Of a stretch of DNA of 64,000 nt, positions 62,394 to 64,000 are shown one piece after another. This DNA comes from JBFXAM01 sp050184295 (lineage in GTDB: Bacteria; Planctomycetota; Phycisphaerae; UBA1845; Fen-1342): the NCBI GenBank assembly GCA_050184295.1, contig JBFXAM010000004.1:1-64000 (forward strand). The letters run 5' to 3'. The position numbers and the translations under genes were made by a program. Each line of letters opens with the position of its first letter. Positions within the stretch are counted from its first letter, which is position 1. The notes under the pieces are model-generated. The model ran no database searches and was not told where the DNA came from. It saw only the letters and a program-made list of their open reading frames with translations.

Positions 62394-64000
<1,607 letters not shown>

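Overview
The window is a high-GC stretch of a bacterial chromosome, densely coded on both strands, with no rRNA, tRNA, CRISPR array or transposase that I can see. Several traits point to Planctomycetota, probably a Phycisphaerae-like lineage (inference): prepilin-like N-termini of the DUF1559 kind, secreted proteins with dockerin-type repeats sharing NNFDIDPFV, a PEP-CTERM sorting tail, a DUF1800/DUF1501 pair, F0 subunits b and c with signal peptides, and a long insert in AtpA.

Layout. 1-8.9 kb: end of an ACT-domain gene, an exported molybdenum hydroxylase (iron-sulfur and molybdopterin parts fused, plus a separate FAD subunit), a small Cys-rich protein, a cluster of three exported proteins, RNA cyclase rtcA and a lipoprotein. 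9-15.7 kb: priA, a response-regulator/diguanylate cyclase, surE, hutI and a lipoprotein. 15.8-26.4 kb: the F-type ATP synthase operon on the minus strand, in the order atpZ, atpI-like, atpB, E, F, H, A, then two exported-protein genes (PEP-CTERM; dockerin-type), then atpG, a 438-base spacer and atpD. No atpC follows. 26.9-34.1 kb: addBA recombination nuclease. 34.2-43.7 kb: a DUF72 gene, a four-gene envelope/amidohydrolase operon, a large PstS-like dockerin protein and a DUF1559-type prepilin. 44-52.9 kb: homocysteine methyltransferase family, pyrC, yacG coupled to a GH65 phosphorylase/hydrolase, a beta-helix protein and a methyltransferase-fold protein with a signal peptide. 53.3-64 kb: murJ, GNAT, DinB-like, ACMSD and 3-hydroxyanthranilate dioxygenase (3-hydroxyanthranilate breakdown), DUF1800/DUF1501, free-methionine-sulfoxide reductase and the start of an EF-G gene.

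The most unusual points are the exported-protein genes seamlessly built into the ATP synthase operon, the loss of atpC from its place, inverted heptad arrays bounding the atpG-atpD spacer, and six genes whose -10-like hexamer sits only 6-9 bases before the start codon with no Shine-Dalgarno site, as expected for leaderless mRNAs. Function calls rest on motif reading alone; no search was run.
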